Shown here in pieces: positions 33,001 to 41,704 of a stretch of DNA of 64,000 nucleotides. Position 1 is the first letter of the stretch. Each line of letters opens with the position of its first letter. Made by a program: the position numbers and the translations under genes. The notes beneath the pieces are model-generated. The model was not told the DNA's origin. It searched no databases and was given only the letters and a program-made list of their open reading frames with translations. This DNA is from DATAFF01 sp963744915 (GTDB lineage Bacteria > Pseudomonadota > Alphaproteobacteria > Rhizobiales > Aestuariivirgaceae), in NCBI GenBank assembly GCA_963744915.1, contig CAVUUY010000011.1, positions 124,001 to 188,000 of the forward strand, given 5' to 3'.

Positions 33001-35542
33001 AGGCCTCCGCGCCGATGCCGAGTATGTCCGGCAACACCTTGGCCGATATCGGTCCGATCTTGCGGCCCTGGCCGGGATAACCATCGGCCCCGATATAGGT
33101 GTACCAGTCATCGCCTGGCTTGTAGGGATAGTAGCCTGCGACCGGCACCTTGATCTCGAGCAGCGGCTTGAGATTGACGCTCCCCAGGACAGCGAAGCTC
33201 ACCGCCTCGGAGTCCACGCCGATAAAGCCGAGGAAGCTTACTCCCGGCGACGGCGGGTAGCTTTCGTCGCTCATGGTGACTGCCGGCTGGAGCACGCGCC
33301 CATTGAGCGCGCCCCTTACGGCGATATCGGGAACGGTGATCAGAACCCCCGCCTTCGCCGAAAAGGTGAAGCCGAGATCAGGCAGGGTGCCGATGGCTGC
33401 CTCGAGTCCGAAGGTGCTTTGTGCGCTATTGGTTTTGAAACTTCTTTCGTCCTGCGGCTTCCATTGCAGCTGCCGCAGCACCGGATCGTCTTCTCTCCCA
33501 TAGGCTGGCTCGGCCGCGATGCCGAAGAGACCGCCGATGCCGAGCAGGCCGAGGCCTGAATTGGCGAGCGGTATCGGCGCCGGCAAGTCGACCCTGAGCT
33601 GGAGCACGATCATCGGTGGCTTATAGATGATTCCGGCATCGGCAGTGATCTTGAGCGGGATGATGCCGGCGGCGAGACTTGCCTCGAATCCGCCTGGGAT
33701 GAGATGCAGGTGACCCTTGCCGTCGATGACACCGGGAATGACGAGACGCGCCTCGATGCCGCGCAGGCTCACCTCGGGCACGGCTCCCTTGAGCGTGGCG
33801 CGGATCGTCACGCCCGACACTTGGATCGGCCCGAGATTGAGCTTGAACCGGAGGTCGACCTCGATCCATGACGAGCCGCGGCCCGAGCGGCTGCCCACCA
33901 CGTCGAACAGCTGCGTCAGCCCGGTGATATCCCATTGACCCGGGTTCTCGATCTCCATCTCCGCCCGGTCGTAGTCGAGCCCGAACATTGCCAGGCCGGG
34001 CTTATTCGGAACGAGGCTCATCCGTACCCGTCGGACCCGGATGCGCATCGGCTGGTCCTTGTTCATCTCAACCGATAGCGCCCCGCCCGGAATGCCAAGC
34101 TTGGTCACCCTGACCGCCACCGAATAGTCGAGCGACAGCACGATCTTGCCGCCGATCGGCAGGTTATGCCCGCTACTCTCGATTTCGGCGCCGTTGAGCA
34201 CGAATTCACTCTCCGGCTGGAACAGCGAGGAGAGTGCCGCGCCGGCCGCGGCAAGCGCCGAAAGCACCACACCGGTGCCATCGCCGACCGTCGCACCGCG
34301 CGGGATGTTCTGATCGGCAATGAGCGCCGTTGCCATGGCTGCTGCCGTGTTGAAAAGCTTCGGCGGGCTCAGCGTTGCCGTGCCCGGTCCGGTGGTAACC
34401 GAAAGAAGCCCCTTGGGCCCCTGGGATGCGAGAGCGATGGCGAAGCGGATCGTGCCTGGATCGTTGGCGGGGTCGCGTGCCAGGGTCGCAGTGATCCGGA
34501 CCGGGGTGCCGGCCGCGAAGGCGATCGGGCCATGGCCGTCGAGCGGGGCTTGAGCGCTGTCGAGCGGCAGGTCCATGCTCACTGCGATCAAAGTCGGAAT
34601 GAATCCGGATAGCCCCTTGGCAGTCGGATCAATGCATTCGATGCGAATCGCGAACTCCGGCCGGGCGGGTTGCGTGGCCGAGGCCGGTCGGGCCGGCACA
34701 TTGGTCTCGACGAGCAGCGCGACACCGCCATCACCGCGTGGGATGGCGAAGTAGCCCTTGATCGCCTGACCACCGAAGAACGGCACGCTCGATGGGAGGT
34801 AAAAATCGAGCTCGCGGGCCAGAATGCCGCGCCAGCTCGGGACATCGGCATCGATCGAGGCCTTTGGCGGGACGACGACGGGCACGCCGTTCCCCGGACC
34901 TTTTGCGTTCTCGCTGTCGTCCAGGATGATAGCGGGGCAGTGGAAACCGATCCTCGAGCTGCCGAACACCACCGCCGGCGGCTCCAGACCGAAAACGACA
35001 ACGTCATCAGTCTCGCTCGTATCAGGCGTGATTCTGATGCTCGCCGCCTCGCTCCCGCTTCCCGACACGAGCAGCGCCGGGCCGAGCTGCGCGGGATTCT
35101 CGGCGCGGTTGACCAACATGGGCGCACTGCCGGCGATTGGTTCGAGGACCACCGAGCCATCGGGATTGCTTATGATCGTGGCGCCGGTGAGCGCGAGACC
35201 TGGCACGCCCTCGACGAATTTAAACCCCAGATGCACCTGGCCTTGGCTCGCCAGCACCAGCCAGAACTTGAAGGAGGTCGGCGTCTCGGGAGGATCGAGC
35301 CTGAGCTTGAAGGGTGCCGGCGCCACGACGCCGCTCGGTAGCGCCAGCGCGAAATCAAAGCCCGGAATCGGGCTCTTGCTCAGATCATCGACGAGATTGA
35401 CATCGCCTTCGATGATGCCGTGGGGATCAGGTTCGGCGGGAGGCACCGTGGGCTCGAGCGCCGAAAGAAGAACATCGATGGGCCTCGACAGCACCACATG
35501 ATCGAGCAAATGGTGCCGTGCGAGGATGTCCTTGATCGACAT
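30095..35542 (-). CDS. Giant 1815-aa beta-rich protein (DUF6603-like by impression)
   Basis: The largest gene in the window, with no signal peptide (starts MSIKDILARHHLLDHVVLSR). The N-terminal third is a chain of beta-rich domains with repeated Gly/Pro turns. The central part (about 600-1000) has strings such as NSGLGLLGIGGLFGIAAEP, LGFTFSAKAGVLITVPDIAV and NLGPFSIGVQAQVTFFAQG, which alternate amphipathic strands. They remind me of the giant DUF6603 proteins, but I cannot confirm this. The C-terminal third contains fibronectin-like segments (LDNLELDPETWYEVYVLAAS). GC and codon use match the core genome, so it is not obviously foreign. It likely forms an elongated fibre, shell or beta-barrel-like structure. 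Confidence 0.75.
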   Translation of the reverse strand: MSIKDILARHHLLDHVVLSRPIDVLLSALEPTVPPAEPDPHGIIEGDVNLVDDLSKSPIPGFDFALALPSGVVAPAPFKLRLDPPETPTSFKFWLVLASQGQVHLGFKFVEGVPGLALTGATIISNPDGSVVLEPIAGSAPMLVNRAENPAQLGPALLVSGSGSEAASIRITPDTSETDDVVVFGLEPPAVVFGSSRIGFHCPAIILDDSENAKGPGNGVPVVVPPKASIDADVPSWRGILARELDFYLPSSVPFFGGQAIKGYFAIPRGDGGVALLVETNVPARPASATQPARPEFAIRIECIDPTAKGLSGFIPTLIAVSMDLPLDSAQAPLDGHGPIAFAAGTPVRITATLARDPANDPGTIRFAIALASQGPKGLLSVTTGPGTATLSPPKLFNTAAAMATALIADQNIPRGATVGDGTGVVLSALAAAGAALSSLFQPESEFVLNGAEIESSGHNLPIGGKIVLSLDYSVAVRVTKLGIPGGALSVEMNKDQPMRIRVRRVRMSLVPNKPGLAMFGLDYDRAEMEIENPGQWDITGLTQLFDVVGSRSGRGSSWIEVDLRFKLNLGPIQVSGVTIRATLKGAVPEVSLRGIEARLVIPGVIDGKGHLHLIPGGFEASLAAGIIPLKITADAGIIYKPPMIVLQLRVDLPAPIPLANSGLGLLGIGGLFGIAAEPAYGREDDPVLRQLQWKPQDERSFKTNSAQSTFGLEAAIGTLPDLGFTFSAKAGVLITVPDIAVRGALNGRVLQPAVTMSDESYPPSPGVSFLGFIGVDSEAVSFAVLGSVNLKPLLEIKVPVAGYYPYKPGDDWYTYIGADGYPGQGRKIGPISAKVLPDILGIGAEAYLMARGKGITAWPYNRALPGPPINLSDGFVIAFGFALQTAFGVKPIAWADLYASLDLLVGAKPPTLAGFGRAGGSLNLGPFSIGVQAQVTFFAQGANRYFWAEVTGRIELLFFDVEGRVTIAFGTSGVPNLPPPDRHPLDRINENGMRIGSTAVLTDDSYRVLLHLFESPDQVGDNRVWPDAMIALPFAITPAIGPDAGLQFPGVLGPGATPPAKTIGTEMLSYHWRLDGVTLVDVTDEADRVNGAGVLPAAELSSRWQAPRSGAGDVSELLLFSISGDLWVNRRPDGGRELPHDPLDQNAKICHRRPQAEPGWAIGYLAQMEDGGFRLPPDPVSISALVSRVAVHMGHFALTPSWKTVPLGTVFTLPEPFSLWSASIDSFENALDIGLDRQFAGEIVAPNLHWLADQDISVLIEAGPFAAQRIALDLDEPITRGLLLLTGDERIFLNEERFYGVIVEDGLERWTQEDRIGLEDGRVVAAFRQQSSQPVGLIQVSWPLNGPLGVIGLRGLTKTAEDAAATETTAIGNLIDILSKAKADKVKTDPLVFNKHQRVILRPGRLYRLDIEMSWSGELYKQDDKGSRTLVTKVADQNSYAPPGGGATSTNRKLFFGTTSKVASAATPTAGEAKYAGWLHHRQDVFEPQMIERHLGGYEPAQSAEFRFRKDPIRAHFTQNHVAALAKAYGFKLKVAIRRIDRPAGVDPDPIDPSWSAATDPKFLGIADQCRYADAKSSDCLLPLPGATATLDNLELDPETWYEVYVLAASTNAGFADGRLPGVTFRTSRWTTPETMLAGLGFTSAAVPQSETVMLGDLAIKTTALAGGLVIEDDDQGFQHALGDLGLEGWPIALTPRLSRLWTADGTGGWRFAGLMIESPEPIHRPGRLELAGTSLTLEIGAAGPLPSFGTRRRDRSGSRLMYLTASPFPVMPPPGTASVALTAMSRRGGPGTSGVAVIGRLSLPHMPGFAEDP

Positions 35543-35558
35543 CGATCTGCCATGGGCC

Positions 35559-36020
35559 TCAAGGTTTGAAGACCAGGAGCCGCGCCTGGATACGACGGTT
35601 GAGTTTCCGCTGTGCGTCGCTCAATGCGGCCGCATCCTGGGCGAGAACGCCCGCGCCGGGTGCCCGCAGGAGAACATCGAAGAATGCCAGAGTGTTGAGG
35701 TCCGACGGCGCGGTCGGCTCCTGCTGCTGCACCAGTTGATGGATGTGCGCGATGGCATTGTTCACCCGATTCTCGCTGGCTGTCTTCTCGATCGCGAGGT
35801 GCTGGATATGACTCAATCCGGCCGTGTCGTCGCGGTCTGCGTGACCGGCTACCGCAAGCGCGGCACCGGCATCCGGCGAGCGCAGCACATCCACGATGTT
35901 GTCGATGATCTGTGAATTGAACAGAGCCGCCTGGACTGGATCTTGGGCAAGTCGCGTCGCGAGATCGGTTTCGCCCGAGCCGAACCCATTGACGATGGCT
36001 TCAAAAATGAAGAGCTGCAT
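35559..36020 (-). CDS. Small protein of the large operon with weak OmpA-like motif
   Basis: A 153-aa protein starting MQLFIFEAIVNGFGSGETD. The central stretch ALAVAGHADRDDTAGLSH, then TASENRVNNAIAHI, resembles the OmpA C-terminal peptidoglycan-binding signature (GHTD... R-x-x-x-V), but the match is partial and the protein lacks a signal peptide. AAGGCGG lies upstream of ATG 36020; the longer frame starting at 36323 would overlap the preceding gene extensively and is rejected. It is separated by 25 bases from the gene upstream and 16 bases from the giant gene downstream. Confidence 0.65.
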   Translation of the reverse strand: MQLFIFEAIVNGFGSGETDLATRLAQDPVQAALFNSQIIDNIVDVLRSPDAGAALAVAGHADRDDTAGLSHIQHLAIEKTASENRVNNAIAHIHQLVQQQEPTAPSDLNTLAFFDVLLRAPGAGVLAQDAAALSDAQRKLNRRIQARLLVFKP

Positions 36021-36045
36021 AATCGTTACCGCCTTCTCATGGAGC

Positions 36046-36408
36046 TTAAACCAGCGCAGCGACCAGCCAGTCGAATGCCAGCACCCCTGAAACAGGAGCG
36101 ATGCCCGGCTGAAGATTGCCGGTTCCGGCGGTGCCGTTCGTTGCCGGAAGAGTAAATCCGGAAAGCGTTGCGACCAGGTGCCGATGCGGGGGATCGCCAT
36201 GCGGCACCCACAGCTCCAGCTCGGATACGTCCTTGTGCCAGTCCCACTCGCCGGCCTTTTCCCCCGTTCCGGCGAGGAGCGCGAGTTCACCCGACCAGGG
36301 ACCTTGCGGGATCGGCATGACAAGATCGTTCGTTTCCCAGCTCATGTCGACAATTGTCACGACTGGAACCCAGCTGGGGCTGATCCTGATTGATGCACCC
36401 TGTTGCAT
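36046..36408 (-). CDS. First gene of the large operon, unknown 120-aa protein
   Basis: A 120-aa unknown protein with GGAGAGGG a few bases before the ATG. It is a small beta-rich domain (ASIRISPSWVPVVTIVDMSW, then WVPHGDPPHRHLVATLSGF). No signal peptide or transmembrane segment is seen, despite a mildly hydrophobic C-terminus (AFDWLVAALV). It begins the five-gene minus-strand operon that runs to 26804. The promoter should lie in the 36409-36630 interval shared with the divergent catabolic cluster. Confidence 0.7.
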   Translation of the reverse strand: MQQGASIRISPSWVPVVTIVDMSWETNDLVMPIPQGPWSGELALLAGTGEKAGEWDWHKDVSELELWVPHGDPPHRHLVATLSGFTLPATNGTAGTGNLQPGIAPVSGVLAFDWLVAALV

Positions 36409-36630
36409 GACCCTCTCCGCGTCCTTGGCGTTTGGAGCTTAGCATCAATTCATGTCATGAAGATTAGACCGGCGCGACGCTGGTTAATGTGGGAAAACTA
36501 ACATTGAACTGCCAATTACTGCAGATCACCAATGCCCGTAGCAGCCAGCTGACCCGCTTGATTGCCCTTACCGAAGGCAATAGCCTTTTTCCTTTGGCGA
36601 TGCGGATTGATCTGTTTACGGAGCAGGAAA

Positions 36631-37719
36631 GTGGGCCTTGTTGAAGACGTCACAAGCCGAGAAGGGATCATCGCCTCGATGCAGGATGTTTCCCTTAAGC
36701 AATATCTCTTCCTGCGCAATCTTGCAGAGCCGCTCATCGAGCGGCTGGGGATCGATGAGGCCCTCGCCATTCTCGACCGGGCGTTCGGCCATTATGGTCA
36801 ATGGCGAGGCGAAGCCATTCGCATGAGCCAGGCCTCCCTCGTCACCGGTCATGACGCACTCGCATTTCTTTACAATTGGGACAGCTGCGACTTTGTGCTC
36901 GCCAAGCTCGACGGCGAGGTCACCGCAGCGGGAACACCGGAGAAAGCCTCGTTGACAGTGCCCCATTTGCCTGGCGCCGCCTATTTCGACTCTCGCGGTG
37001 CAAGCCAGGAAGTTCTGCGGCACTATTGGTCGGGGCTGGTGGCAGGAATGGCCAGGGGGTACGACCCGAGGCTCAACGCCGCGCTTGGCCACGGGCCCGA
37101 ATACAAGGGTTGGGCGGTCACGGCCGAATATTCCGCAAGGCCCGCAGGCAACATCACTGCTGAGGACGTTGCCGCAAGACTGCAAGAGATTTTCGCTCGG
37201 CCAACCGAGGCTTTGGCCATGGTCCGGCAGACCTCACGGAATGCCGGCGCTCTGTACATGTTCGCAGCACGCGAAATCATACGCGCCTACGATGCCACCG
37301 GAGAGCAATTGGTCCGCGCCGGCGTGCGCGGAATCGGTCGAGAGCGCGGCAACGCTCTCAAGGAGAAGCACCTGCGCGAAGGCAAGCCGCTCAACCTCAA
37401 GACATTGATGCTCGACTGGGATGGACCACTCGTATCCACCTGGGTCTTCAATGACGATGGTTATCTGTCCGAGGGCAGCTGGCATCAGGATTGCGTCTAC
37501 TGTCCGTATGCCGACGTCTGGGGTGCCTTCGGCCCGGAGGGCCTGTCGCTTGGCTATCTCTACGACATCGAGTTGCATACGACGATGTACGAGACCTATT
37601 ATCCTGGCACGGTCGTGCGTTGGGACGAGCTGAAGACCAGAGGTGACTATCTCTGCAAGTTCCGCATTACAATTCCGGAACTGCTGAGCCCCAACGATTC
37701 TCAGTATGCTGGCCGATAA
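36631..37719 (+). CDS. ATC-hydrolase-like protein (L-2-amino-thiazoline-4-carboxylate hydrolase family)
   Basis: A 362-aa cytoplasmic protein. The C-terminal part (about 280-355) has CVYCPYADVWGAFG and RGDYLCKFRI, which match the ATC-hydrolase family as I know it. The N-terminal part (LIERLGIDEALAILDRAF) also resembles family helices. Members hydrolyse amino-thiazoline or related ring amides. The start is taken as GTG 36631 because GGAGCAGG lies just upstream; ATG 36679 is an alternative. It leads a plus-strand cluster with an ABC binding protein 15 bases downstream and an M24 hydrolase, pointing to uptake and hydrolysis of a nitrogenous compound. Confidence 0.65.
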   Translation: MGLVEDVTSREGIIASMQDVSLKQYLFLRNLAEPLIERLGIDEALAILDRAFGHYGQWRGEAIRMSQASLVTGHDALAFLYNWDSCDFVLAKLDGEVTAAGTPEKASLTVPHLPGAAYFDSRGASQEVLRHYWSGLVAGMARGYDPRLNAALGHGPEYKGWAVTAEYSARPAGNITAEDVAARLQEIFARPTEALAMVRQTSRNAGALYMFAAREIIRAYDATGEQLVRAGVRGIGRERGNALKEKHLREGKPLNLKTLMLDWDGPLVSTWVFNDDGYLSEGSWHQDCVYCPYADVWGAFGPEGLSLGYLYDIELHTTMYETYYPGTVVRWDELKTRGDYLCKFRITIPELLSPNDSQYAGR

Positions 37720-37734
37720 GGCAGGGAGATAAAT

Positions 37735-39027
37735 ATGTGTGCGCCCGTCATGACAGCCGCGAGCGGAAGCAACAAACCCATTTGTCGGATCACGCCATCG
37801 ATCCTGGCGGGTGTGGCCCTTCTTCTTTCGTCGACGGCTCTTGTCCAAGCCGAAACGAAGGGTCCGGTGACTGACGACATCGGGGTCATCGAAGTTGCAA
37901 AGGACGCGCCGATCACGATCGGCCACTACTGGGTCATTTCGGGGGCTGACGCGTCTCTCGGCATCGATTCTCAGCGGGGTGTCGAATTGGGGTTCGATTC
38001 TGTCAACAACACAATCGCAGGACATCCGGTCCAACTGGTTCTCGAGGATGAAGGCTGCAGCGCAGAAGGCGGGCAAACCGCGGCAACGAAGCTGGCCGTG
38101 GTGCCGAATATTGCGGGCGTCATCGGTTCGGTTTGCTCGAGTGGGATCACCGCTGCTGCGCCGATCCTCTGGAAGGCAGGTATCGTCGATATCGGCACGG
38201 GCTCGGCGCCGACGCTTACCGCTCCTGATCGCAAGCCCGAATATGAAGGCTTTATGCGAACGATCTTCAGTGATGCGGACCAAGGCTTCAACGATGCCGA
38301 ATGGTTTTACAAGGAGCTTAAATGCAAGAGCTTGGCCACCATTCATGACGGCAGTCCCTATGCGTCACAATTGGCCAAGGTTGCGGCCAATCACTTCAAG
38401 GAATTGGGCGGGGAGGTGGTCGCCGAGGAGGCCGTGGCACCCACCGACGTCGACATGCGGCCTGCGCTGACGCGTGTCGCTATCAAGAAGCCTTGCGTGC
38501 TCTATTTCCCGGTGTTTGTCGCGGCCGCCGCTCAAATCGCGCGACAGGGTCAGCAACTCGGCGATCTGAAGAACACGCAGCTGATTGCCGGGAGTGTGGT
38601 GATGGCGCCAGGATTTCTCGAGGCTGCCGGCGACGCCGCGAAGGGGATGCGATTGACAGCCATTGATATCTCACCGGAGGTGATGGGAAAGGACTATCCC
38701 GCATTTTTGGAGAGGTACAAGGCGAAGTATGGAGAGAACCCGATCAATGCCTATCATGCCCAGGCCTATGACGCGGCGGTGATCCTCGCCAAGGCAATCG
38801 AGAAGGTCGCCAAGACCGATGATCAGGGCACGACCTATATCGGCCGAAAAGCGCTGCGGGACGAATTGTTCGCGACCAAAGGCTATGACGGCTTGAGCGG
38901 GCCAATCAACTGCAACCCTCATGGACAGTGTGGCGGATTCAACTTCGCCGTATATCAGTACGTGGATCCCGATCCCGCCAGCTTCAAGGTTGGTACGAAT
39001 CCGATCAAGATCTATCCAAGGAAATAA
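37735..39027 (+). CDS. Branched-chain amino-acid-type ABC transporter substrate-binding protein
   Basis: A 430-aa periplasmic binding protein of the LivJ-like (type I fold) family. The signal peptide covers residues 1-39 and ends LVQA. The mature protein has GIDSQRGVELGFDSVNN, VIGSVCSSGITAAAPI and YHAQAYDAAVILAKAIE, typical of this class. A GGGAGAT ribosome site precedes the ATG. No permease or ATPase genes are adjacent, so it must use components encoded elsewhere. It lies 15 bases after the ATC-hydrolase-like gene and 17 bases before the M24 gene, forming an operon. The ligand is probably the compound attacked by the flanking hydrolases. Confidence 0.87.
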   Translation: MCAPVMTAASGSNKPICRITPSILAGVALLLSSTALVQAETKGPVTDDIGVIEVAKDAPITIGHYWVISGADASLGIDSQRGVELGFDSVNNTIAGHPVQLVLEDEGCSAEGGQTAATKLAVVPNIAGVIGSVCSSGITAAAPILWKAGIVDIGTGSAPTLTAPDRKPEYEGFMRTIFSDADQGFNDAEWFYKELKCKSLATIHDGSPYASQLAKVAANHFKELGGEVVAEEAVAPTDVDMRPALTRVAIKKPCVLYFPVFVAAAAQIARQGQQLGDLKNTQLIAGSVVMAPGFLEAAGDAAKGMRLTAIDISPEVMGKDYPAFLERYKAKYGENPINAYHAQAYDAAVILAKAIEKVAKTDDQGTTYIGRKALRDELFATKGYDGLSGPINCNPHGQCGGFNFAVYQYVDPDPASFKVGTNPIKIYPRK

Positions 39028-39044
39028 TTTCACGAGGTTCCTAA

Positions 39045-40193
39045 ATGCCGCTGAAATTCGAGCGGGGGGAGTACTCGACTCAATTCGAGAAGCTCCGCCA
39101 GCTGATGGACAAGCACGGCTTGGATGCGGTGGTGGTTACGAACCATCAAAACGTCAATTACTTTGCCGGCATCACCTCCATATTGGCCGGCATTCCTGGC
39201 GGGTACGGAACGGTTCGTCCCCTGATCGTTGTGCTTCCGAAATGCGGTGAACCGACAATCGTCGTTCAGTTCACTGATGATGGAAATGCTCGCTCGAATT
39301 CGTGGATCTCGGATGTGCAATCATGGGTAGACCTGCCATTCCATCATCGTCCCCTTGAATCGGTCTTGCGGGAGAAAAATCTCGCCAATGGCAAGATCGG
39401 TATGGAGCTGTCGCGGGAATTTCACTTGGCAATTCCCTACAACTCTTTCCATGGCCTTAAGGAAGCACTGCCGCACGCTCGGTTCGTCGATGCAGCCGAC
39501 CTGATCTGGGAGCTCAGGATGATCAAGTCCGCCGCCGAGGTGGAGTTGATAAGATCCGCCGCTCGGATAACGGCAGAGGCGCTTCACGAACGTCTGCCGC
39601 AGGTGGAGCCGGGAATGACCGAGCGCCAGATCGCCAACATGGTTGCGATAAGTCTGCTCCAGCATGGTGCGGACAAGTTCAACTATGTGAGCACGATTGC
39701 GGGCGAGGGAACGTATGAACAGTTCTGCCGCCTCCCGACCGATCGACCGGTCAGCAGGAGCGAGCTGGTCTGGTGTGACCTCTCTGCGATCTATCGCGAC
39801 TACTGTTCGGACATGTCTTCCTTTGTCGTGGTCGGAGGAGCCACGGATGCGCATCGCAAGTTCATCGACATAGCGCGCAATGTGCATCTTGGAATGGTCG
39901 ACTATATACGGCCTGGGCTTCGGGCATGCGATGTCATGAATTACGTCAAGAAGGCTTATCAGATGGCCGGTCTGGACTGGAATTTCGACATTGGGAGATG
40001 CGGACATGGGATCGGGCTTGAACTCGCCGAGCAGCCCTCTCTCGACGGGAATAGCACTGTCGTGCTGGAGCCCGGCATGACGCTGGCACTTGAACCGGCA
40101 ATTCTGACGAGTAACGGTGTATACGATATGGAGGAAGACATTCTGGTTACCGAGGATGGCTGCGAAGTGCTCGCCCCCGTTTGGCCCCGTTAG
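39045..40193 (+). CDS. M24-family metallohydrolase (Xaa-Pro peptidase/creatinase type)
   Basis: A 382-aa pita-bread-fold enzyme with an N-terminal creatinase-like domain (about 1-145) and a C-terminal catalytic domain. In contrast to the DoeA-like gene, the metal ligands are apparent: aspartates in CDLSAIYRDYCSDMSSF, histidine in GRCGHGIGLELAEQP, and glutamates in LALEPAI and MEEDILV. It hydrolyses an amide or imidic bond, possibly Xaa-Pro peptides or a small nitrogen compound. It ends with a 4-base overlap onto the convergent LLM flavoprotein gene. Genomic context argues for a role in the same catabolic route as the ATC-like protein. Confidence 0.85.
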   Translation: MPLKFERGEYSTQFEKLRQLMDKHGLDAVVVTNHQNVNYFAGITSILAGIPGGYGTVRPLIVVLPKCGEPTIVVQFTDDGNARSNSWISDVQSWVDLPFHHRPLESVLREKNLANGKIGMELSREFHLAIPYNSFHGLKEALPHARFVDAADLIWELRMIKSAAEVELIRSAARITAEALHERLPQVEPGMTERQIANMVAISLLQHGADKFNYVSTIAGEGTYEQFCRLPTDRPVSRSELVWCDLSAIYRDYCSDMSSFVVVGGATDAHRKFIDIARNVHLGMVDYIRPGLRACDVMNYVKKAYQMAGLDWNFDIGRCGHGIGLELAEQPSLDGNSTVVLEPGMTLALEPAILTSNGVYDMEEDILVTEDGCEVLAPVWPR

Positions 40194-41263
40194 GGTGACG
40201 AAAACCGGCGGGCAGAACGATGCTCCTGCCTTCCCGCCGCGGTTTCCGTCAGGAAATGTGGCATGACTTCGCTCGCGAAGCGCTCGATCACCTCGAGACA
40301 CTCGGTCTGGGGCACGCCGATATTGACGTTTATAATGAAATCATCGATGCCGAGCTCAGCATAGGAACCGAGCCTGTCAACCATTTCGGAAGGTGGGCAG
40401 ATGATGAGATTCTCCTTGAGCTGGTCGATGGTCCGCGTTCCGCTGATTTCGGCAATCTGTCCATTCCGTACGATGCCGGGGCCGGCGAAGACGTTGTCGA
40501 AGCGACAGAAGTAGGAATGGGCGTGTTCGAGCAGACGTCTCGCGTGGCGGTCATCGGATGCGGCGAGGCACACGCGAGAAAGCGCCAAGCGCAGATGAGC
40601 GCCTGGCGCGCCAAGCTCTGCCTTGCCCAGAGTGAACGCATCGATCTGATCCTTCATCCTGCCGAATGTGGCATTCAGCGGCGTTGTCTGAATGTGAAAG
40701 CCCCGCTTCACTGAGGCATAAATTGCTTCCGGTGCGAGCGCTGCCAGCATGATCTCCGGCATTTTGTTGCCGACCGGACGCGGCATGATGGTTATCGGCT
40801 CGAACGCGTAGTATTTTCCGTTCCAGCTTACCTCCTCGCTCGTATAGAGCGCTATCAGCAGGTCCAGACTCTCGTCGAATTTTTCGCGGCTGGTCTCGAT
40901 CGGTACGCCCATACGGGCCATTTCGTAGGCAAACGCTCCTCGACCAACTCCGAGGATCAGCCGACCCTCGCAAAGAATGTCTGCCTGAATACTGGCGCCG
41001 GCGAACGTTCTCATATCGTGAAGGGGCAACACACAGACAGATGTGATGATTTCGACCTGGCTGGTCACCGAAGCAATCTTCACTGCCATCTGCAGTGGGT
41101 CGGGTACCAGCAAAATATTGACCAAATGATGCTCCGGGATCGTGACGCCCCGGTAGCCAAGCCGGTCTACGAGTTTGGCCTGCTCGATCATGTCCGCATA
41201 TAGGCGGTTCCCGCCATAGCTCACATCCGGGTAGTAGGCCGACAGGAAATGGTTGAACTCCAT
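40190..41263 (-). CDS. LLM-class flavin-dependent oxidoreductase (luciferase-like)
   Basis: A 357-aa protein of the bacterial-luciferase superfamily, two-component monooxygenases that use FMNH2. The TIM-barrel strings are GYRGVTIPEHHLVN (His pair), LGVGRGAFAYEMARMG and VSWNGKYYAFEPITIMPRP, typical of alkanal/nitrilotriacetate-type members. ATG 41263 is preferred; GGAGTGGA lies upstream, although GTG 41275 would add four residues. It is the only minus-strand gene in the catabolic cluster and overlaps the M24 gene by four bases at its 3' end. The flavin reductase partner is not visible. Confidence 0.88.
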   Translation of the reverse strand: MEFNHFLSAYYPDVSYGGNRLYADMIEQAKLVDRLGYRGVTIPEHHLVNILLVPDPLQMAVKIASVTSQVEIITSVCVLPLHDMRTFAGASIQADILCEGRLILGVGRGAFAYEMARMGVPIETSREKFDESLDLLIALYTSEEVSWNGKYYAFEPITIMPRPVGNKMPEIMLAALAPEAIYASVKRGFHIQTTPLNATFGRMKDQIDAFTLGKAELGAPGAHLRLALSRVCLAASDDRHARRLLEHAHSYFCRFDNVFAGPGIVRNGQIAEISGTRTIDQLKENLIICPPSEMVDRLGSYAELGIDDFIINVNIGVPQTECLEVIERFASEVMPHFLTETAAGRQEHRSARRFSSP

Positions 41264-41488
41264 CTGAAGATCCACTCCGAAAGGAAAAACCGCTAGATGA
41301 TCTCAGTATCATTGTACTCGGATCAACGGCGTTAGGATGGGAGGAAATCCCGTTCCATCGCTCAAGCGGTTGTCCCTTGGCATGGATTGCAGTGTGGGGG
41401 CAATGCGCTCCTTTGCTGAACTTTCCCTTTGCAGGGAATGTTTGGCCTGTCGCAAGATTGCTCCGGCAGAAAGTCAGGGAGGTTCGTT

Positions 41489-41692
41489 ATGCCGAATATT
41501 CGCGTTATGATGTTGAAGGGCCGAACGCGGGAGCAAAAGCGTGCTCTGGTGAAAGAGCTGACAGATGGCTTCCTCCGCGCCTGTGGAGGTAAACCCGAGC
41601 AGGTGAACATCGTCATTACCGACGTGGATCCAGAGGATTGGGGATCGGCCGGGCAGCTCGTGGTCGATCGGCTCGGAGCCAGGCAATCCTAG
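41489..41692 (+). CDS. 4-oxalocrotonate tautomerase family protein
   Basis: A 67-aa tautomerase subunit. The sequence starts MPNIRVMMLKGRTREQKRAL; removal of Met exposes the catalytic Pro1, and the length matches the small homohexameric members. GGGAGG precedes ATG 41489, so the longer frame from 41429 is rejected because it would bury Pro1. It probably tautomerises an enol intermediate in the ring-cleavage pathway suggested by the neighbouring hydrolase and flavoprotein. The alpha/beta hydrolase gene follows after 12 bases. Confidence 0.88.
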   Translation: MPNIRVMMLKGRTREQKRALVKELTDGFLRACGGKPEQVNIVITDVDPEDWGSAGQLVVDRLGARQS

Positions 41693-41704
41693 CTATTGCC
41701 AATC

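Noticed and set aside
29268..33559. Long plus-strand frames opposite the giant gene
   Set aside because: They mirror the minus-strand operon, have no ribosome sites and show no recognisable domains.
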